Shown: piece after piece, positions 61,935-64,000 of the stretch | Numbering within the stretch: the first letter of the stretch is position 1 | Layout: each line of letters opens with the position of its first letter | Assembly (NCBI RefSeq): GCF_029946505.1 | Contig: NZ_JARZHG010000001.1 | Coordinates: 744,001-808,000, forward strand | Direction of reading: 5' to 3' | DNA: 64,000 nucleotides | Source of the DNA: Polyangium sp. y55x31 | GTDB taxonomy: Bacteria; Myxococcota_A; Polyangia; Polyangiales; Polyangiaceae | The notes under the pieces: model-generated | Databases searched by the model: none | What the model was told of the DNA's origin: nothing | Seen by the model: the letters and a program-made list of their open reading frames with translations, nothing else | Translations under genes and position numbers: made by a program

Positions 61935-64000
61935 ATGGGCGCGACGCGGCAAAGACGGCTCGGCAAGGCGCAGACGATCGCGCTCGCCGGCGTCGCCGTC
62001 CTCGGCACGGGCGCAGCCGCGTTCGTGACCGTGCCGGAGCTCATGCTCGCGCACGGGACGCGCCAGGCGAAGGCATGCCTCGCGTCGATCGAATCGCCGG
62101 AGGCTCCCGAGGAGCTGCTCTGCCGCGGGCCCATCGAATGGATGCTCCTGCCGGCGCGCCTGCCGCTGACGGCGAACCGCGCGCGCTACCGGGCCGAGGA
62201 GCTCAACGCGCGGGTCGCGCTCGCGAACTACGTCGAAGCGGCCGTCTCGGGGGCGCCGGATCGCCTGGCCAAGAAGGCAGACGCGCTCGATCTCGAAGCC
62301 GCGGTCGTGAAAAACGGCTCGCAGCGCCTCGCGTTCGACGAGCTCGGCCCCTCGGTCGGCGCGCCGGATCTCGGGCGGGAAGCGGACGCGGTGGGCGATC
62401 GTCGCACGTTGATCGATCGCGGCGAGACGTGGCTCGATTTCCGCGTCCGGATCGCAGCGATGCGCGCGGCGCTGCTCGAAGGCGATCCGAAACGCGCCGA
62501 GCTCCTCGCGCGGAGGTACGCCGACTACGATCCGCGCGATCACGACCACCGCACGGCGATCGCCGCGGTGCTCTGCATGGGCCTCGGCGACGATCCGAAG
62601 CGCGGCTTCGAGATGCTGCCGTTCGTGCAAGACGATCGGGCTTCGCGCCGGTACGAGGGGATGTCGCGGGATTTCGGCGAGGTGCGCGCGCTCATCATCG
62701 CCTGCGCCGCGCGCGTCGGAACGCCGCCGCCGCCGATGCCGGAGAGGCCGCAGGCGGGAGGCGCGGACGCGGTGGAGCAACGCGCGCTCTTGCGGCTGCG
62801 CCTCGCGGCCTCCCACGCGAATGGCGAGGCGACGGAGCCGGTGCAAGCGGCCATCGCGGCGGCGCGATCGCTTCTGGAAAATGGTCCGCGAGGTGCGGGC
62901 GCGCGGATCGCGCTGCTCGCGGCGGTGCTCGCGGCGGGCGCGGATCTCGACGCGGACGAGGTCGCTCGGCTGTCGCGGGCCCGCGACGACGAGGATCCGC
63001 TCGCCGCGCCGATCGCGTGGACCGCGACCGAGTGGCTCGCCGAGCGGCGCCCCGCGCTCGGCGACGCGGAGCCGCCGCCGGTGGTCCCGGGCGCGACGTT
63101 CGTGGCGGCGGCGCGCGGCGTGCTCGGCCTCGAAGCGAAGCTCCGCGCGCCCAAGGAAGGCGCACACCGCGCGACGGCCGAGGCGCTCGTCGCGGCGCGC
63201 GGCGCGCTCTGGCTCGAAGCGGCGATGTCGCTCGCGCGGGAGGGCGACGCCGTGGGCGGAGCGACCGCCGCCGACGAGGCTGCGACCGCGCTCGGCCTCG
63301 GCCTGCGCGGGCGCGCGCTCGTGCGATCGAACGTGTTCCGTCTCGCCGGCGATCGGGAGAAAGCGTTCGCGGAGCTCGCCGTGGACGACGCGCCGGCGAA
63401 GGACGAGCTCAAGGGCAAGATCGCCTCGGATCCGCGGATCCCCGCGGCGGTCGCGCTCCAGCGGGCCGAGCTCGCGATGACGCTCGGCAAGCGCGAGGAG
63501 GCGCGGGCGTCGGCCGAACGCGCGGAGGCGCGGGCCGAGGCTTGCCGCGACGTCCTGCTCGCGGCGCGGGCGCGCTGGCAGCTCGCGGCGCTCGGCGCGA
63601 GGACCGCGCCGCCCCCTTCGTGGGCGGACGTCGAGGCGGGCATGGCGCTCACGTGGATCGGCTTCGGCCATCCGCTCGAACCGTACCGGGCCGGCGACGC
63701 GGTCGCGCAATCGGCGCGGGTCGCGCGCGCGCTCGACGGATGGGTCGGCCTCGCGGCCGCGGATCCTGCGCTCCGCCATGCGGGCAGATGGGCGGCGCTC
63801 CGGGATCGCGGCGACGCCCCACCCTGGCTCGGCGTGCACCTCGCGCTCGCGGGACGTTTGCTCCCACCTTCCGAGGGGGACGTGGAGACCTGGCTCGACG
63901 CGGTCTCCGCCTTCGACACGCGCCGCTTCTCGCTCCGCTCCTATGCCTTCGCCCGCGCCGACGCCGCGCGCATGCGTGGCGACGCCGAGGCCGCGGCGCG
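61935..64000 (+). CDS. Membrane-anchored helical-repeat protein, 3' truncated by window edge
   Basis: Open from the ATG at 61935 to the end of the window with no stop (688 complete codons visible). The N-terminus has one hydrophobic segment (AQTIALAGVAVLGTGAAAFV). The rest is Ala/Arg/Glu/Leu-rich helical sequence with TPR-like pairs (for example RAELLARRYADYD, ALQRAELAMTLGKREEARAS and EEARASAERAEARAEACRD). No enzyme motif was seen. It may be a scaffold in the envelope. Begins 58 bp after the permease gene. Confidence 0.75.
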   Translation, partial: MGATRQRRLGKAQTIALAGVAVLGTGAAAFVTVPELMLAHGTRQAKACLASIESPEAPEELLCRGPIEWMLLPARLPLTANRARYRAEELNARVALANYVEAAVSGAPDRLAKKADALDLEAAVVKNGSQRLAFDELGPSVGAPDLGREADAVGDRRTLIDRGETWLDFRVRIAAMRAALLEGDPKRAELLARRYADYDPRDHDHRTAIAAVLCMGLGDDPKRGFEMLPFVQDDRASRRYEGMSRDFGEVRALIIACAARVGTPPPPMPERPQAGGADAVEQRALLRLRLAASHANGEATEPVQAAIAAARSLLENGPRGAGARIALLAAVLAAGADLDADEVARLSRARDDEDPLAAPIAWTATEWLAERRPALGDAEPPPVVPGATFVAAARGVLGLEAKLRAPKEGAHRATAEALVAARGALWLEAAMSLAREGDAVGGATAADEAATALGLGLRGRALVRSNVFRLAGDREKAFAELAVDDAPAKDELKGKIASDPRIPAAVALQRAELAMTLGKREEARASAERAEARAEACRDVLLAARARWQLAALGARTAPPPSWADVEAGMALTWIGFGHPLEPYRAGDAVAQSARVARALDGWVGLAAADPALRHAGRWAALRDRGDAPPWLGVHLALAGRLLPPSEGDVETWLDAVSAFDTRRFSLRSYAFARADAARMRGDAEAAA

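Noticed and set aside
61779-63839. A 686-codon minus-strand frame near the window end
   Set aside because: The plus strand has an uninterrupted frame from 61935 to the end with a membrane helix and TPR-like repeats; the minus frame is Arg-rich shadow.

Overview
The window is about 70% GC, gene-dense and coding on both strands. It looks like the chromosome of a myxobacterium (Myxococcota), most likely in the Polyangium/Sorangium group. The signs are eukaryote-like Ser/Thr kinases (one with a C-terminal domain resembling the Myxococcus-specific TIGR02265/DUF2378 family), a MYXO-CTERM-like sorting tail, many signal-peptide and lipoprotein precursors with Pro- or Gly-rich linkers, and a toxin/immunity-like pair resembling the Sit polymorphic toxins. 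The taxonomic call is an inference. No rRNA, tRNA, CRISPR array, transposase or phage gene was seen.

Layout. 1-6.3 kb: the 3' part of a DsbA/DsbA/parvulin fusion, two secreted proteins of unknown function, a zinc alcohol dehydrogenase, a two-gene HTTM membrane module, and a Trp/Arg/Gly repeat protein with the decayed remains of a second copy upstream. 6.7-12.4 kb: a complete dihydroxyacetone kinase set dhaK-dhaL-dhaM, where dhaM is fused to HPr and a full-length Enzyme I, then a sulfatase. 12.4-19.6 kb: an accessory stretch with a beta-barrel/ferritin-like fusion, a DUF4241 protein, an alpha/beta hydrolase lipoprotein, an AHH-nuclease toxin candidate with a double-CXXC immunity candidate, and an unknown protein. 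20-23.9 kb: an M1-like peptidase lipoprotein, a tandemly duplicated Cys-containing lipoprotein pair whose duplication carries a piece of the peptidase 3' end, and a DUF4403 lipoprotein. 24-31 kb: an adenylate cyclase coupled to a POT-family transporter; facing them, an operon of an RsbR-like PAS-STAS protein, an SrkA-like kinase and a PolB-type 3'-5' exonuclease; then a chlorite-dismutase-like protein. 31-37.8 kb: a Ser/Thr kinase with its coupled small Pro-rich gene, a diiron protein, a 310-bp inverted-repeat element, a small AtpR-like membrane protein, an amidohydrolase lipoprotein, and the pair BolA plus glutaredoxin/HesB-like/rhodanese. 38-43 kb: a VWA protein, a membrane protein and a CASTOR/POLLUX-like channel. 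43-50 kb: a TonB-dependent receptor with a lipoprotein partner and a Cys-rich repeat lipoprotein. 50-64 kb: a sodium:solute symporter under a strong palindrome, a second Ser/Thr kinase, CyaY, a matrixin protease, a PEGA/barrel protein, an RlmD-like methyltransferase fused to an RluA pseudouridine synthase, an HD-GYP response regulator coupled to lipB, a small zinc ribbon, a NiCoT-like permease, and the 5' part of a helical-repeat membrane protein.

How genes work together. Several operons are tightly coupled by ATGA, TTGA or TAGTG overlaps: dhaL/dhaM, cyclase/POT, PAS-STAS/srkA/exonuclease, Pro-rich ORF/kinase, AtpR-like/amidohydrolase order, and HD-GYP/lipB. Redox and iron-sulfur maintenance (Grx4 fusion, BolA, CyaY, DsbA-like fusion, lipB) and signalling (two kinases, stressosome-like sensor, cyclase, HD-GYP) are the main themes. 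Three convergent gene pairs overlap at their 3' ends (85, 16 and 32 bp).
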